A DNA stretch of 64,000 nucleotides from Legionella sp. PATHC035 (GTDB taxonomy: Bacteria; Pseudomonadota; Gammaproteobacteria; Legionellales; Legionellaceae). The stretch covers positions 558,001 to 622,000 of the forward strand of contig NZ_JAPHOT010000001.1 in NCBI RefSeq assembly GCF_026191115.1, written 5' to 3'. A model generated the notes under the pieces. That model ran no database searches. It saw only the letters and a list, made by a program, of their open reading frames with translations, and was not told where the DNA came from. The position numbers and the translations under genes are program-made. Of this stretch, positions 19,772-29,911 are shown in pieces; position 1 is the first letter of the stretch, and every line of letters starts with the position of its first letter.

Positions 19772-20087
19772 GATAACCCTTTTTTAAGCTAGAAATAATC
19801 AATATTAAATCATAAAACTAATCACTTAAGATAGTGGTTTTCATAGTAATTGCATCATCTCAAACCAAGCCCTATTGGTTCATGCAATTTGAGAGTCACA
19901 ATGAACAACTGAAAATGATGGAGTACAAGACTATTACTTTCTTTCCTTTCTGGGCAATTATTATTCTTGAAAGATAAGTGGTACTATGCTGTAATTTTAC
20001 ACAATTTTTAATGACACCTTAGTACAAATAGATTGTCGAGCTTTAATGAATCGATAATATTTTTTGATTTTTTGTAATGGAGTATCC

Positions 20088-22484
20088 ATGGGATTAACAG
20101 TAAAACCTATAAGCGCGAAATATCGAAAGTTGATAAGACTGATCCATGAATTTAATAAAATAGCACCTGGAGATGAGGTCCAACGTTTATTTTATCTGCA
20201 AAAAATCAATTATTCAGTCAATTCAATACGCATAACTGAAGGAGAATATCATTGGCTCTCAGCCACTGATACCGAGAGTTGGCAAGCACATCTCTTGGCT
20301 TATGGAATAAATCCTGATGGTGCATTCTTTTACAAAGGAATTCAATTTGCAAAAGCAGTAGCAGCACTATGCCCTGTATCAGCCGCTGAGCTGCCAGAAC
20401 AAAGTGACACTGAGCTCTATAAGTTAATGAAAGAGCGAGATGCATTATTGAAGAGCAGCAAACCTTTTGCCGAAATTAAAGAACAATTTGTAACAATAAG
20501 CCAGCGTCTTAGTCTGTTAGCTGAACACGATAAAATGCTGAAACAAAGTCTCGATGATCACAGCCGAATTTTAGCACTGGCCAAAGAAAAAATCAGCGCA
20601 ATTAAAGGTGACATCGTTACATGTAGCTCTGCCTATAAGACAGAAGTTCTCGGTGACGAGGCGGTTAATAATTACAACTTTACACTCGAAATGAGAGGAT
20701 GGGACAAAACTCTCGTTCTATCTGTAGTAGACCGTAGTGATTTAAATGATCAAGATTTATACTCTGATCCTGTTTCGAAATATTTCGCCAATGATAGTGG
20801 TCTTTTCATGATGCAATTCAAAAGTCAAGACCAGCAGGAACTCGAATACCGGCCGGTGGTATTAAGCCAATATGCTAACCAGGGAAATTTACTTCATGTC
20901 GCAAAATCGTTAAAAGGCGAGTCAAAAGAAACAATCGCCGCAAGAGCAAAATTTCACTTTAATCAAATTAATGATTTTTGTCTTAAACTCAAAGAAGCAG
21001 GTTACTACCATCCTGATATTAAATTGAGTAATTTTTTGGCGCATAATAATAAGTTGGTCATCAGTGACCGCAAAACATTTGTCAATTCCCCAAATCCTCT
21101 TGCCAGTGAAGTACGTGCATCTCCCCGCTATGCTCCTCCCGAATATCTTGTATGTATTAATGAAGAATCTAAGACATACTACCCTTCTGCCTACAAAACC
21201 CACCTTAATGTAGAGCAACTGATGTCCTATCAGCTCGGTATGGCGCTTAAGGAGTTCTTAATTGCGACGCAAGTAGATAAGATACCTGATTTAAGAAAAA
21301 CGCGTCACCGGACTGCACTTTCATATTTTCGAAAGCCAGGCTATGCGATAACCAATTTGTCCATTCTTATTGAAGAATTAACACGTCCTGAAATAGGGAA
21401 AAGACTTTCCATTAATCAATTCCAAGAGCTATTATTCTTGATTAACAACCCAGCGGTATTTCATAGAAAACTTGAAACAGCAATATCTTCAGAGACCTTA
21501 GGTATTCAAAATGAATTAAAAGAGATTCAAAAGCTTTTGGCCACCGATAACATCGATAAAGGAGAATTTTTAGAGAAAGCAGACGCCATTTTTACCGCCA
21601 CTTCGGAACGCGAGCCAAAAGAACCTCGTTTAAATCGATTGGCGGAACAATTAGCGACAAAGTGTTATCAAAAATATTCCAAAGAATATTTTTCCCAAAT
21701 TTCTCAGGATATTGAAGATGCTCTATTAACCGAAGATTGGGAGGCCTCAAGTTGGTGGAGAAAAGCAATCCATTTCCTCACCAGGGGTTATATCAGAGTG
21801 GACAGAGTGACCCCGGTAGACAAAATAAAGATTGCACTCGATTATAACGATCCAACTTTTCGAACTCATTTTATTCAATTAGAATTTTTGCCTGCAGAAG
21901 AGCTCGATGACCTAGGCCTCACTGAATCAAATAACTTTCAAGATTACTTTGAAGCTCATTTAGATGAGATTCGAGCCCTTAATACCCCGAACTCGGAAAG
22001 CGAGAGCGATGAGGCTGATTGTGAAGAGGAAGCGCCTGAAAGTCCAAAAGATCGAGACGGCACATCCGCAAAATCCTCTCGAATTAGCAATGAAGAAACT
22101 CCAGCAGAGTCCTCTTCTTTTCAGACGGTGGTAGTCAAAGAACACAGCTCTAAGAGAGCAGAACCCCCTGTAAGGTCCCCAAAATCTCCAGATGGAACCT
22201 TAGACTCTGAACCGCAAAAGAGCACTCCCCCTCAAGAGAAGCCTCAACGGCATAAGAAAAAAACTTCTGTGAGTCTTGCAGAAAGCCAACATTTTTTTGC
22301 AAATTATGCAAAATTGTCCAATGCTATCTCACCGCTTAAACATAAATCAGCACATCGGATTGGAAGCACCCTATTTCGAGGTGAGCAAAGAACGCATCAC
22401 CCGCGGATTCAAGATGTTTTTAAACCGCTGACCCAAGAAAAAACATCCGAACCATCAGTTACTGCGACTGGTTTGGTACAATAA
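20088..22484 (+). CDS. legK7: LegK7-like protein kinase, Dot/Icm effector candidate
   Basis: A 798-residue protein with a divergent eukaryote-like protein kinase domain. The catalytic loop is H308-P-D310-I-K-L-S-N315 (HRD changed to HPD). The metal motif is D327-R-K in place of DFG, and PRYAPPEYL replaces APE. The first ~180 residues are helical; the last ~150 are acidic, proline-rich and disordered, as in translocated effectors. L. pneumophila LegK7 (lpg1924) binds host MOB1 and acts on the Hippo pathway; as I recall its catalytic Asp is near residue 307 and its gene lies a short distance after letS/pfp/pilE, as here. The start at 20088 has GGAG 5 bases upstream; an in-frame ATG at 20064 does not. 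Confidence 0.8.
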   Translation: MGLTVKPISAKYRKLIRLIHEFNKIAPGDEVQRLFYLQKINYSVNSIRITEGEYHWLSATDTESWQAHLLAYGINPDGAFFYKGIQFAKAVAALCPVSAAELPEQSDTELYKLMKERDALLKSSKPFAEIKEQFVTISQRLSLLAEHDKMLKQSLDDHSRILALAKEKISAIKGDIVTCSSAYKTEVLGDEAVNNYNFTLEMRGWDKTLVLSVVDRSDLNDQDLYSDPVSKYFANDSGLFMMQFKSQDQQELEYRPVVLSQYANQGNLLHVAKSLKGESKETIAARAKFHFNQINDFCLKLKEAGYYHPDIKLSNFLAHNNKLVISDRKTFVNSPNPLASEVRASPRYAPPEYLVCINEESKTYYPSAYKTHLNVEQLMSYQLGMALKEFLIATQVDKIPDLRKTRHRTALSYFRKPGYAITNLSILIEELTRPEIGKRLSINQFQELLFLINNPAVFHRKLETAISSETLGIQNELKEIQKLLATDNIDKGEFLEKADAIFTATSEREPKEPRLNRLAEQLATKCYQKYSKEYFSQISQDIEDALLTEDWEASSWWRKAIHFLTRGYIRVDRVTPVDKIKIALDYNDPTFRTHFIQLEFLPAEELDDLGLTESNNFQDYFEAHLDEIRALNTPNSESESDEADCEEEAPESPKDRDGTSAKSSRISNEETPAESSSFQTVVVKEHSSKRAEPPVRSPKSPDGTLDSEPQKSTPPQEKPQRHKKKTSVSLAESQHFFANYAKLSNAISPLKHKSAHRIGSTLFRGEQRTHHPRIQDVFKPLTQEKTSEPSVTATGLVQ

Positions 22485-22628
22485 AAATTAGATCAATGCT
22501 CAGGGAAGAGCGACTTCATTACCTCAAAATTGTTTTTTTCTTCGAATACACACTAATAACCATCGTAATTTTTAAAATTTTCTTTTGTATTCACTTTGAT
22601 TATTCTACGGAAATCCTTAAAGTTCTTT

Positions 22629-22658
22629 TTGACCAAAAGCATAAAAATTGTCTATATT
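22629..22658 (+). promoter_or_regulatory. Sigma-70-like promoter
   Basis: TTGACC, 18 bases, TATATT, about 40 bases before the start codon of the 876-residue gene. This shows that the gene can be transcribed apart from the kinase gene upstream. Confidence 0.5.
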
Positions 22659-22697
22659 TATAAACAGGAATAATTTGGTTTTATAAGGACGTAACTC

Positions 22698-25328
22698 ATG
22701 GAGTTGGGGCAAAAAAATAGGATTATCAAAAGATTTTTAAAAGAAAAGTGTGAAAATCCTATTGCAATGGAACTGCAAAATATCGATCTTGAGTACTATT
22801 CTGATCTGGATAAGTTATTGGATCATATCGATTTCCATCAAAATGGTTTATTTGACTTGGAAACCCTGGAAACAGATTCCGAACAGTGGCGAGAATTTTG
22901 TGGCATCATTAAATATTCTACTACCTTTGAGAAAGGGGGCTCTCCTCCTCTCTTAAAGTCTGTCGACTTCAAAAAAGCAGAGGAAGGCATACGCTATACC
23001 CAAAACGCTCATGAGATTATTCGATTACCCAAAGACAATTACTACGAACGACCAACTCATACACCCACAGACCTCGATAATGAATTAGATGATTTGATAA
23101 TCAACTGCAGAACAAAACTGTACTCGCTTACCCAAACTTTTCCAGATGCTACAGCATTTGATGCTTCCAATTTCATACAGGTGACAGCACTGATTCAACG
23201 TCTACAAGAAGAGATGGAACGATTACCGCATAATGATTCAGAAAAAGACAGGATACAAGAACGATTAAATATTCTATTCGATCTGAATAATATTAATGAA
23301 TTAAAGCGTATCTGTATCCCGCAAGACAATGGGGCCACTCTTATTTATTGCACACTACAAGAAAATATAGGTGGTGTAACAGAAAAAATCACCTTAATGA
23401 GTTTGGACAATGTAAAAAAACAATTACGTCATCTATGCGATAGAGCGCCCGATTTGAGTATAAAAGATTATCAGACTGAGAGAGAACAATATAAACTTAA
23501 TACGGAAGCGATTATCAAATTACCGAAACACGGTGCCATTCAAGAAGTTCAACATGAAGCAATGGCGCTTAATGTTTCCCGATTGATGGAATTAGATACG
23601 GCAACTACCACGACCATTTCTCATAACGGTCATCCTGCATTATTTATTCCCTTTGATGAGATACAATTGCTTAGTAGTTTTTCTTTAGGAAAAACTTTTT
23701 ACGCTTGGTTATTAGGAAAAACTTATACTCACTATTCAACGATTAAATCTTTAGGTGAAGGAATACAGGCGGACTGTTTTATTGATGATTTTGGCGATGC
23801 GTTTGGCTTGCTTTACTTATGTAGTGATACCGATGCCATAGGTGGCAATTGTCAAAATAAGGCTTTGAGAAATGCGAAATCACTTTTTATTTTTGACCAG
23901 TCACTTATGGATACCCACAAGTTTATCCTTGATTCACGTCTGTGTCTCATACCCGGAGAATTTCTTAAAAAACACACACGCCATGGTTTGGGAAGAAATC
24001 GTACCCTCATTGAAGATTCGTCCATGCATTCTAAATTTGAAAGCATCATGCAATTACGTGCAATGGACGATAAAATTCTCCAATATGTAAGTCACGTTAT
24101 ATGGCAACATCAGCAGCAAGCAGCTCGAATTAAACGACAATTTAAAAAACCATTGAGTACTGAAAAACAAAGCCAATTAACTTCGGAGTTAAGCGATCTC
24201 ATGCTTTTAGAAAAAGATGCAGAAACCTTACGTACTCGGTTAATCGAACGTCTCGCAGCAATTGATGATATTTTACCGCAATCGACAGGTGATATTGACT
24301 TGCCGATGGTAAGAAGTGCTTTGATTTTTGAAAAACTAATACACAATCCTATATTGTATAGTGACGATGGACGCCCTTTTAAAAACCCTTGGACTTACAG
24401 ACAACCAAATAAACTAAAAAAAATAGATGATCTGGGTAATGACATAGTACAACTCACCTTTAGCGACAAAGTCTCTTCAGTCATGGTGGATTTTATTAAA
24501 CGACGTGGTGGAGGCGACTCCATAACTATCACCACACCCAAAACAATCACCCTGAGTAAGGCCCAATTGATTGAATTAAGAGAAGACATACTCCATCCTG
24601 AGCATCGATTAGTCTTAGATCCAGCCATCAACTATTTGGATCCACTCGACTTGGAAGCAATTAAAGAAGCATATAATGCAGGAAATCGAACTTACATTAT
24701 GCACACGATTACCCGTTATCGTGAGCAAATGCATCATGATAAGGTCTCTGTTGATGAACAATTGAAATGTATTGTTGAAACTGAAGAACAATTGAAACAA
24801 TTCATTATGAGCGCTCATGATAGAGGCTTTGGCATGCATGTTTTCAAAAAATTCTATTTTGATGCACAGCAACAATTACAGAGGTTAATACCCCCTTTAA
24901 AAGTTCCAGTGACGTTAAATCATGCATTTGCTGCTGCTTTAAAACTGGATAGAGTATCCGAATTTAATGCAGTCGTAGTACAGGCAATAAAACAAGATAA
25001 AATCACGGATCAACACTTTATAAGTTTTCTTGATGAATGCATACAAAAAGCAAATGCAGCAACAAATTATACCCAAGCACAGCGAGAAAGTTCCCAACTC
25101 TCCGATAAAGCTAAAGAAGTGATCTGTCAATTAGAGGTGTTTACAATACCCTTTTTTAGCCCGCTTCTCACATCATCATGCATGCAACAAGATGAATTGA
25201 AGCAGCATGAATTCATCATTGAAACAAAGCAGGAGAAGGAAGAGGAGGTGTGGACATTAAAATCATCACCGAATTCATTGTCATCAGACGCGGCACATGA
25301 GGAACATTTAAAAATGTTATGCAATTAA
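22698..25328 (+). CDS. Large hypothetical protein, effector candidate
   Basis: An 876-residue soluble protein that I do not recognise by motif. AAGGA lies upstream of the ATG. It is mostly helical, with a probable coiled-coil stretch at about residues 470-530 (KRQFKKPLSTEKQSQL onward) and no signal peptide or membrane helix. The C-terminus is glutamate-rich (KQEKEEEVW), a common feature of Dot/Icm secretion signals (E-block). In L. pneumophila the gene after legK7 (lpg1925) is, from memory, also a translocated substrate; this could be its homologue. Its neighbour on the right is a PilZ protein. Confidence 0.65.
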   Translation: MELGQKNRIIKRFLKEKCENPIAMELQNIDLEYYSDLDKLLDHIDFHQNGLFDLETLETDSEQWREFCGIIKYSTTFEKGGSPPLLKSVDFKKAEEGIRYTQNAHEIIRLPKDNYYERPTHTPTDLDNELDDLIINCRTKLYSLTQTFPDATAFDASNFIQVTALIQRLQEEMERLPHNDSEKDRIQERLNILFDLNNINELKRICIPQDNGATLIYCTLQENIGGVTEKITLMSLDNVKKQLRHLCDRAPDLSIKDYQTEREQYKLNTEAIIKLPKHGAIQEVQHEAMALNVSRLMELDTATTTTISHNGHPALFIPFDEIQLLSSFSLGKTFYAWLLGKTYTHYSTIKSLGEGIQADCFIDDFGDAFGLLYLCSDTDAIGGNCQNKALRNAKSLFIFDQSLMDTHKFILDSRLCLIPGEFLKKHTRHGLGRNRTLIEDSSMHSKFESIMQLRAMDDKILQYVSHVIWQHQQQAARIKRQFKKPLSTEKQSQLTSELSDLMLLEKDAETLRTRLIERLAAIDDILPQSTGDIDLPMVRSALIFEKLIHNPILYSDDGRPFKNPWTYRQPNKLKKIDDLGNDIVQLTFSDKVSSVMVDFIKRRGGGDSITITTPKTITLSKAQLIELREDILHPEHRLVLDPAINYLDPLDLEAIKEAYNAGNRTYIMHTITRYREQMHHDKVSVDEQLKCIVETEEQLKQFIMSAHDRGFGMHVFKKFYFDAQQQLQRLIPPLKVPVTLNHAFAAALKLDRVSEFNAVVVQAIKQDKITDQHFISFLDECIQKANAATNYTQAQRESSQLSDKAKEVICQLEVFTIPFFSPLLTSSCMQQDELKQHEFIIETKQEKEEEVWTLKSSPNSLSSDAAHEEHLKMLCN

Positions 25329-25369
25329 TAATTTATTTGCACATACTGAATGAAGTTAATGGAGCAATT

Positions 25370-25927
25370 ATGCCTATACATGAGAGACGTCAACATTTTC
25401 GAGTAGAAGATCATATCTATTTTAACTACCGAGTTATGGAGCCAGGGGAACTGTGTCCTGATCGCGCAGTTGTGGATCAACTTTTAGGCAAGAATGGGCA
25501 ACGCTATCTTGAGGCGGCACATTATTTTCAAGAGATTGATTATGAATTAGCTGAACTAACCCAAGTTATTGCCCTTAAAGAACCTACAATCGCCCACTAC
25601 CTTAATCTACTCAATGCAAAAATAGATTACTTATCACGACAAATGCTTATGACCAATACAATTCAGCTACGTAAGGTCAATATTAGCCTAGGGGGAATGG
25701 CATTTAAGACACCTGAGCTCATTAAGGAAAAAACACTATTAAAATTGGTCATCTATACCAAACCCAAAATGATACCTGTCATTGTTGAAGGCACTGTGGT
25801 TTATAGCCAATATCAAAGCGAACATAACTACCGAACCGCAGTATCGTTTAATGGATTAACCAATGAGCAGGAACAAATTCTTTCTCAACATATTTTATTG
25901 GCACAGGCGAAACATCGTTCGGACTAA
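25370..25927 (+). CDS. PilZ domain protein
   Basis: A 185-residue protein with a split c-di-GMP-binding PilZ signature. The RxxxR part is at the N-terminus (MPIHERRQHFRVED) and the N-x-S-x-x-G part is VNISLGGMAF. Between them lies a helical insert of about 90 residues. PilZ proteins act as cyclic di-GMP receptors in the cytoplasm, affecting motility or virulence. The start at 25370 has GGAG 5 bases upstream. An in-frame ATG at 25319 lies inside the preceding gene and would add an odd hydrophobic leader. Confidence 0.85.
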   Translation: MPIHERRQHFRVEDHIYFNYRVMEPGELCPDRAVVDQLLGKNGQRYLEAAHYFQEIDYELAELTQVIALKEPTIAHYLNLLNAKIDYLSRQMLMTNTIQLRKVNISLGGMAFKTPELIKEKTLLKLVIYTKPKMIPVIVEGTVVYSQYQSEHNYRTAVSFNGLTNEQEQILSQHILLAQAKHRSD

Positions 25928-26012
25928 AAAATAATTTAATCATTTTAAGTACAAAATTGCCAAATAACACGTACACTATACTGCGTTTATGTGTTGGAAA
26001 TAAGAGGCAAAC

Positions 26013-26279
26013 ATGACCAGAATAGTATATTGCTGTAAATTAAAACAAGAAGCTGAAGGCCTATTAAACCCCCCCTTCCCCGGTACATTAGGTGAACGGG
26101 TTTATAATGAAGTATCAAAACAAGCCTGGAATATGTGGTTAACCCACCAAACCATGCTCATCAATGAATACCGCCTGAATTTAATGGAAGCTAAAGCACG
26201 CGAGTTTTTAAAAGAAGAAATGCAAAAATATTTTTTTGGTGAAGGTTCTGAAAAACCTGCTGGTTACACCCCTAAATAA
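26013..26279 (+). CDS. yggX: Fe(2+)-trafficking / oxidative damage protection protein
   Basis: An 88-residue YggX protein. The family pattern is complete: [17 protein letters not shown] with the conserved Cys, [36 protein letters not shown], and the end KYFFGEG. It protects iron-sulfur clusters and is linked to iron handling in the cytoplasm. It usually sits near mutY; here it stands alone upstream of tRNA-Phe. Confidence 0.95.
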   Translation: MTRIVYCCKLKQEAEGLLNPPFPGTLGERVYNEVSKQAWNMWLTHQTMLINEYRLNLMEAKAREFLKEEMQKYFFGEGSEKPAGYTPK

Positions 26280-26741
26280 ATTTGGGGTCCCGGTTGCAAA
26301 ACTTCATGCTAGGCGAAGGATAACCCTACTTTAGGGCATTATTAAACCCTTATGGCACTCGGGATGCGAATAAAGAACGTGAATTTTTTTCTTGCTTTTA
26401 AAATCGGCAACACGCTTGCACTGAGTCGCCACTGTCGGGAAAGTGTATTTCAAGACAGTGGCTCGATTTGCTCATTAAGTTAAAATTAATAACCTCAATC
26501 TCCTTCCGAAATCGTCTATTTTCCTGTTCATCCCAAGATATTGATATAAACTCAACACATTAGAAAAATCAAATTCCAATTAGGTTAATTTAAGGTCAAA
26601 AAGAGAAAATTAAATACCTAAAATTCAATCATTTAGTCAAAAAAAACACTATGATTATAAAAAAATCATAAAAGGATGATTCAAAAATTAATGGCCTAAA
26701 AATAAAAAACAATTTTTTTTAAAAAAAAATGCATTCAACAC
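26280..26741. other. AT-rich intergenic stretch upstream of tRNA-Phe
   Basis: No gene seen. It contains an inverted repeat at 26428-26462 (GCCACTGTC / GACAGTGGC, 17-base loop) and a very A/T-rich tract at about 26630-26730. Confidence 0.6.
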
Positions 26742-26770
26742 TTGACTCAAAACGCTTCTCGGAGTCTAAT
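26742..26770 (+). promoter_or_regulatory. Promoter of tRNA-Phe
   Basis: TTGACT, 17 bases, TCTAAT, ending 12 bases before the tRNA. The GC-rich bases just upstream of the tRNA form a discriminator-like sequence as seen for stable RNA genes. Confidence 0.7.
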
Positions 26771-26782
26771 AGCAACCCTCGG

Positions 26783-26858
<76 letters not shown>

Positions 26859-27239
26859 TGAGATTAAACTTCTCACCGTGAATTCCGAGACATCAAAAAT
26901 TGCATGTATCTCCCATTTAAGGGAGCACTTCTAATTAACAATCGAGCCCCATAACGCGAACTCCGGAGAAACTTCTTAAAAGTCCTATGTGGAGATTTTT
27001 GGTGCACAATAACACAAAGCTATAAACTAATCATCTTATCTATTTGTGTTGTATCTTTTTCTTTTCTTAAGCTTTGATTGCAAAATAAAGTGAGGACCAC
27101 CATTAGTTGGTCTATGAATTGCCTTACTAGAAATAATCAGGGTTAATACTATACTTGATTTATATAACTATGTTTCTGTTTTGAGTGATAGATCGTTAAT
27201 AAGAAGTAATTGAAACACTCACTAAATGGAGAGTTGGGA
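26859..27239. other. Intergenic region after tRNA-Phe
   Basis: No gene, clear promoter or repeat recognised. No copy of the tRNA 3' end and no integrase was noticed here. Confidence 0.5.
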
Positions 27240-27779
27240 ATGAGTAATTATAAAAAAGAGCTCGAAAATGCGAAAAAAAAGCAAAGAGAAGAAGAAGATA
27301 TTGAAATGACGAAATTATTACGCAAAAGTAGTCAATCTAATCAAAATGAAGAAGATCGCATATTTGAAACCAGCAAGCAGCCGATTGATTTTCTTAAAAT
27401 ACTGCATCGAGTAAATGATCGAATGCCAAAAGATAAAAAAGCAGAGAAGATAAATGTAGAAGACCACAATAACCAGAAAATAATACACATGAAATATCCC
27501 TCAACCTTTGACTCAGAGTCTAGAGTAGCAGCATTTGAGCATCTCATGAAAGAGTTATCCAAGGAGCCAGAACTTAAGGGAGAGATTTGTTGGGTTATGC
27601 CAGCCGTTAACGACGGGAAGATTCACCCGCCAATACATGTTTACAAAGATGGTGAAAAACTGGGGACTTATCATAATGCCGAAGATTTTGCTAAAGCTTA
27701 TCCAGAAGAGGTGAAAAAATTTGAAGCCAGAATTACATCAGAGAATGCAGAAGAACAATCTACGAGGCCCAGTTTTTGA
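27240..27779 (+). CDS. Hypothetical protein, effector-like
   Basis: A 179-residue soluble protein. The first ~35 residues are a highly charged helix (KKELENAKKKQREEEDIEM), followed by a small alpha/beta domain with EICWVMPAVNDGKIHPPIHVYKDGEK, and a glutamate-rich tail. I do not recognise the family. The ATG at 27240 has GGAGAG 6 bases upstream, which favours it over an in-frame TTG at 27210. It is the first gene after tRNA-Phe. Confidence 0.65.
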   Translation: MSNYKKELENAKKKQREEEDIEMTKLLRKSSQSNQNEEDRIFETSKQPIDFLKILHRVNDRMPKDKKAEKINVEDHNNQKIIHMKYPSTFDSESRVAAFEHLMKELSKEPELKGEICWVMPAVNDGKIHPPIHVYKDGEKLGTYHNAEDFAKAYPEEVKKFEARITSENAEEQSTRPSF

Positions 27780-28400
27780 ATGTAACAAAGTGTAGCTTTT
27801 TCACTAACCTCTTTGCGTATCGGCTATATAAATGGGTTTAGAGAAAAACCACGAACTGAAGTAACTTAAAAGTTAAATAGTAAAGAGCTTGCCTGGGTTA
27901 ATTTCGCCAATGCTAGGAATCATCCGCTTCGTTCGCTTTGCGGGATTTGCTGCCCTTTCGACTATCTTACCACCATCTGTAAAAGGAGCTTGGCTCAGCA
28001 TACTCCCTGAATTCAATCCGTTTAAATTTAATTCCTTTTCGGTTAATGGAGCAACTCAACCCCATCGTTTAACAGCAGCAAATAATACGCCTTGCCAATC
28101 AACATCGACTCATTGAACTCCTATAAATGATAGCTTATATGGCCTTGCCCCAGACGCAGAGAAATATAGGATTCAATTAGGACTATCGCGTTGCGTGGTG
28201 AACGACAGGTGCTCATCATGAATCTAGATTCAATGCCTTCGACTTTCATCCAATCGATTTTCCCCCTACTTAATTCAACGAATAAAACAGCAAATTCCCT
28301 CAGCTAAAACATAAAAACTTTGCACACCCAGGTAGGTCATAATATAATCATATTGATAATTTATATATCATTTTGCAAGGTAAAACGAAAAGGAGTTGAG
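27780..28400. other. Intergenic region without recognisable genes
   Basis: About 620 bases. A 75-codon open frame (27889-28116) has no ribosome-binding site and no family resemblance. Some of this stretch may be gene debris, but I see no proof. Confidence 0.4.
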
Positions 28401-28598
28401 ATGAAAATTAAATCATTGGCGACTGTATTAGCGCTTGCTGCATCCATGACACTAGCAAACGTCCCCAATCAACCCGTATGTTATAAGGAATTTCATGAAG
28501 AAAAAGGATGGCATATGGTTTCAAAAAAATGTCATATACCCCCTGCTCGAAATTGGCGAGAATATAACAGCGGATATTACACTCGTCCCGAATTATAG
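28401..28598 (+). CDS. Small secreted protein
   Basis: A 65-residue protein with a signal peptide: MKIKSLATVLALAASMTLA, then a mature part of about 45 residues with two cysteines (QPVCYKEF and KKCHIPP) that could form a disulfide. AGGAG lies 5 bases before the ATG. Its function is unknown. Aromatic and basic residues (HMVSKKCH, NWREYNSGYY) dominate the mature part. Confidence 0.65.
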   Translation: MKIKSLATVLALAASMTLANVPNQPVCYKEFHEEKGWHMVSKKCHIPPARNWREYNSGYYTRPEL

Positions 28599-28714
28599 CG
28601 CGTTGCGCCTAAGCCTAACATTAAGTCATAGATAGCTGTTAGGTTCACGATCCCGCGAAGAAAGCACGACGACTAATTGTCACCAGCACTAAGCTTTTAT
28701 CTGTACTCTCTCAA

Positions 28715-29194
28715 TTACTCACGTCCTAAAATTCTATTGATAATGGCCATCGCTTGATTATCACAAAAGATAGCATCAATTTCTGGTTCAGTAGCACAAC
28801 CTATATTGTGACAATATTCTTGAGAAGCTAGTGCATCAAGGCATATTTTTATTCCGCTCTGAATCAATGAAATGGTCTGAGCTAATCGTTGATCATGATC
28901 ATGATTTGTCACTCCTTGATATTGATCGACTAATTCAGATAGTCCTTTTAACACGTGTTTACGAGCGGCTTGATGTTCTGCGCGTAATTTACATAAATCC
29001 TTGGCTAAATCATGGGTTTCATTATCGCTCATCACCTCATTGGTATCTTCGATACATTGAGAAAGGTCCAATCTAATTTTATTATTATCGGCAGGAATAA
29101 TGGGATTATCAGGGCCGTTGTAAGAGGTGTTGCCTGCAAAAGTTACCGTCGTTGCAATAAAAAAAGCAAATGCAGTGAGTACTGGGGCATTCAT
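28715..29194 (-). CDS. Secreted hypothetical protein
   Basis: A 159-residue protein with an N-terminal signal peptide (MNAPVLTAFAFFIATTVTFAG). The mature part is helical with five cysteines, including SQCIED, DLCKLR and GCATEPE, so disulfides are likely in the periplasm or outside the cell. AAGGA lies 6 bases before the ATG. I do not recognise the family. Confidence 0.7.
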   Translation of the reverse strand: MNAPVLTAFAFFIATTVTFAGNTSYNGPDNPIIPADNNKIRLDLSQCIEDTNEVMSDNETHDLAKDLCKLRAEHQAARKHVLKGLSELVDQYQGVTNHDHDQRLAQTISLIQSGIKICLDALASQEYCHNIGCATEPEIDAIFCDNQAMAIINRILGRE

Positions 29195-29393
29195 AATATT
29201 CCTTAATGAGATATTGATTCCAATGCTGAATATTATTTAAATGATAGACTGGAAAAAATTTTTTGGCTCGTTAAGGTGAAGCAAAAGGTCTACAATACTT
29301 TGGCACTTAGTGAGTTGAAACCCACTCTTCAAGATAGATGGAGTGCTACACTCATTACTTAAACTCAGGTTTCATAAATAGGGAAATACGGAA

Positions 29394-29852
29394 ATGAAAA
29401 AAACGATATTATTCATATTGGGATATGTCTTAATGTGTTGTTCCCAGCTTTTAAATGCTCAAACAAATACGGGAACGTTATTAGAGGCGAAAATGGATGA
29501 GGCTGAAATCTATCTTAACAAAACGCAAAATACGCCAAAAGCATGGAAACGAGCAGTAGAGATATCGAAGCTAATCAAGGAGCATCCTGAGTATGATGAT
29601 GGTGAGTTTGCAGAAGGAATGATTGATGTTGTTTCCAAACTATTAACCAAGCCATGGAACTATGCGAGCCCTTACCTCACTGGCAATAAAAGTACAGCAG
29701 CCTTTCGTCAATTTGTCATTGATCATATCAATGAACTTACTGATCCTGAAGATTTAAAAGCAATTAAGAAAAATATTTTAAACAATTGTGACCAAACCAA
29801 GCACCTTATCTGCCAACAGTTATTAGCAAAAATTCAAAGGAGTTTGCCTTGA
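29394..29852 (+). CDS. Secreted hypothetical protein
   Basis: A 152-residue protein with a signal peptide (MKKTILFILGYVLMCCSQLLNA) and a helical mature domain ending with two cysteines (NNCDQTKHLICQQLL). A lipobox is not convincing, because the Cys pair sits inside the hydrophobic core. I do not recognise the family. It is divergent from the neighbouring secreted protein gene. Confidence 0.65.
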   Translation: MKKTILFILGYVLMCCSQLLNAQTNTGTLLEAKMDEAEIYLNKTQNTPKAWKRAVEISKLIKEHPEYDDGEFAEGMIDVVSKLLTKPWNYASPYLTGNKSTAAFRQFVIDHINELTDPEDLKAIKKNILNNCDQTKHLICQQLLAKIQRSLP

Positions 29853-29911
29853 AAGAGGGAGTCATACCTTCATAGAGCATGGAAATTGTTTCCCTTTTCC
29901 CCTATTGATAT

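Noticed and set aside
20008..20023. PmrA-like half-sites TTAAT / TTAGT 11 bp apart upstream of the LegK7-like gene
   Set aside because: No -10-like hexamer lies 10 bp downstream and one half-site is imperfect; likely chance in AT-rich DNA.
27889..28116. 75-codon + strand open frame
   Set aside because: No ribosome-binding site, no recognisable family, proline-rich random-looking product.
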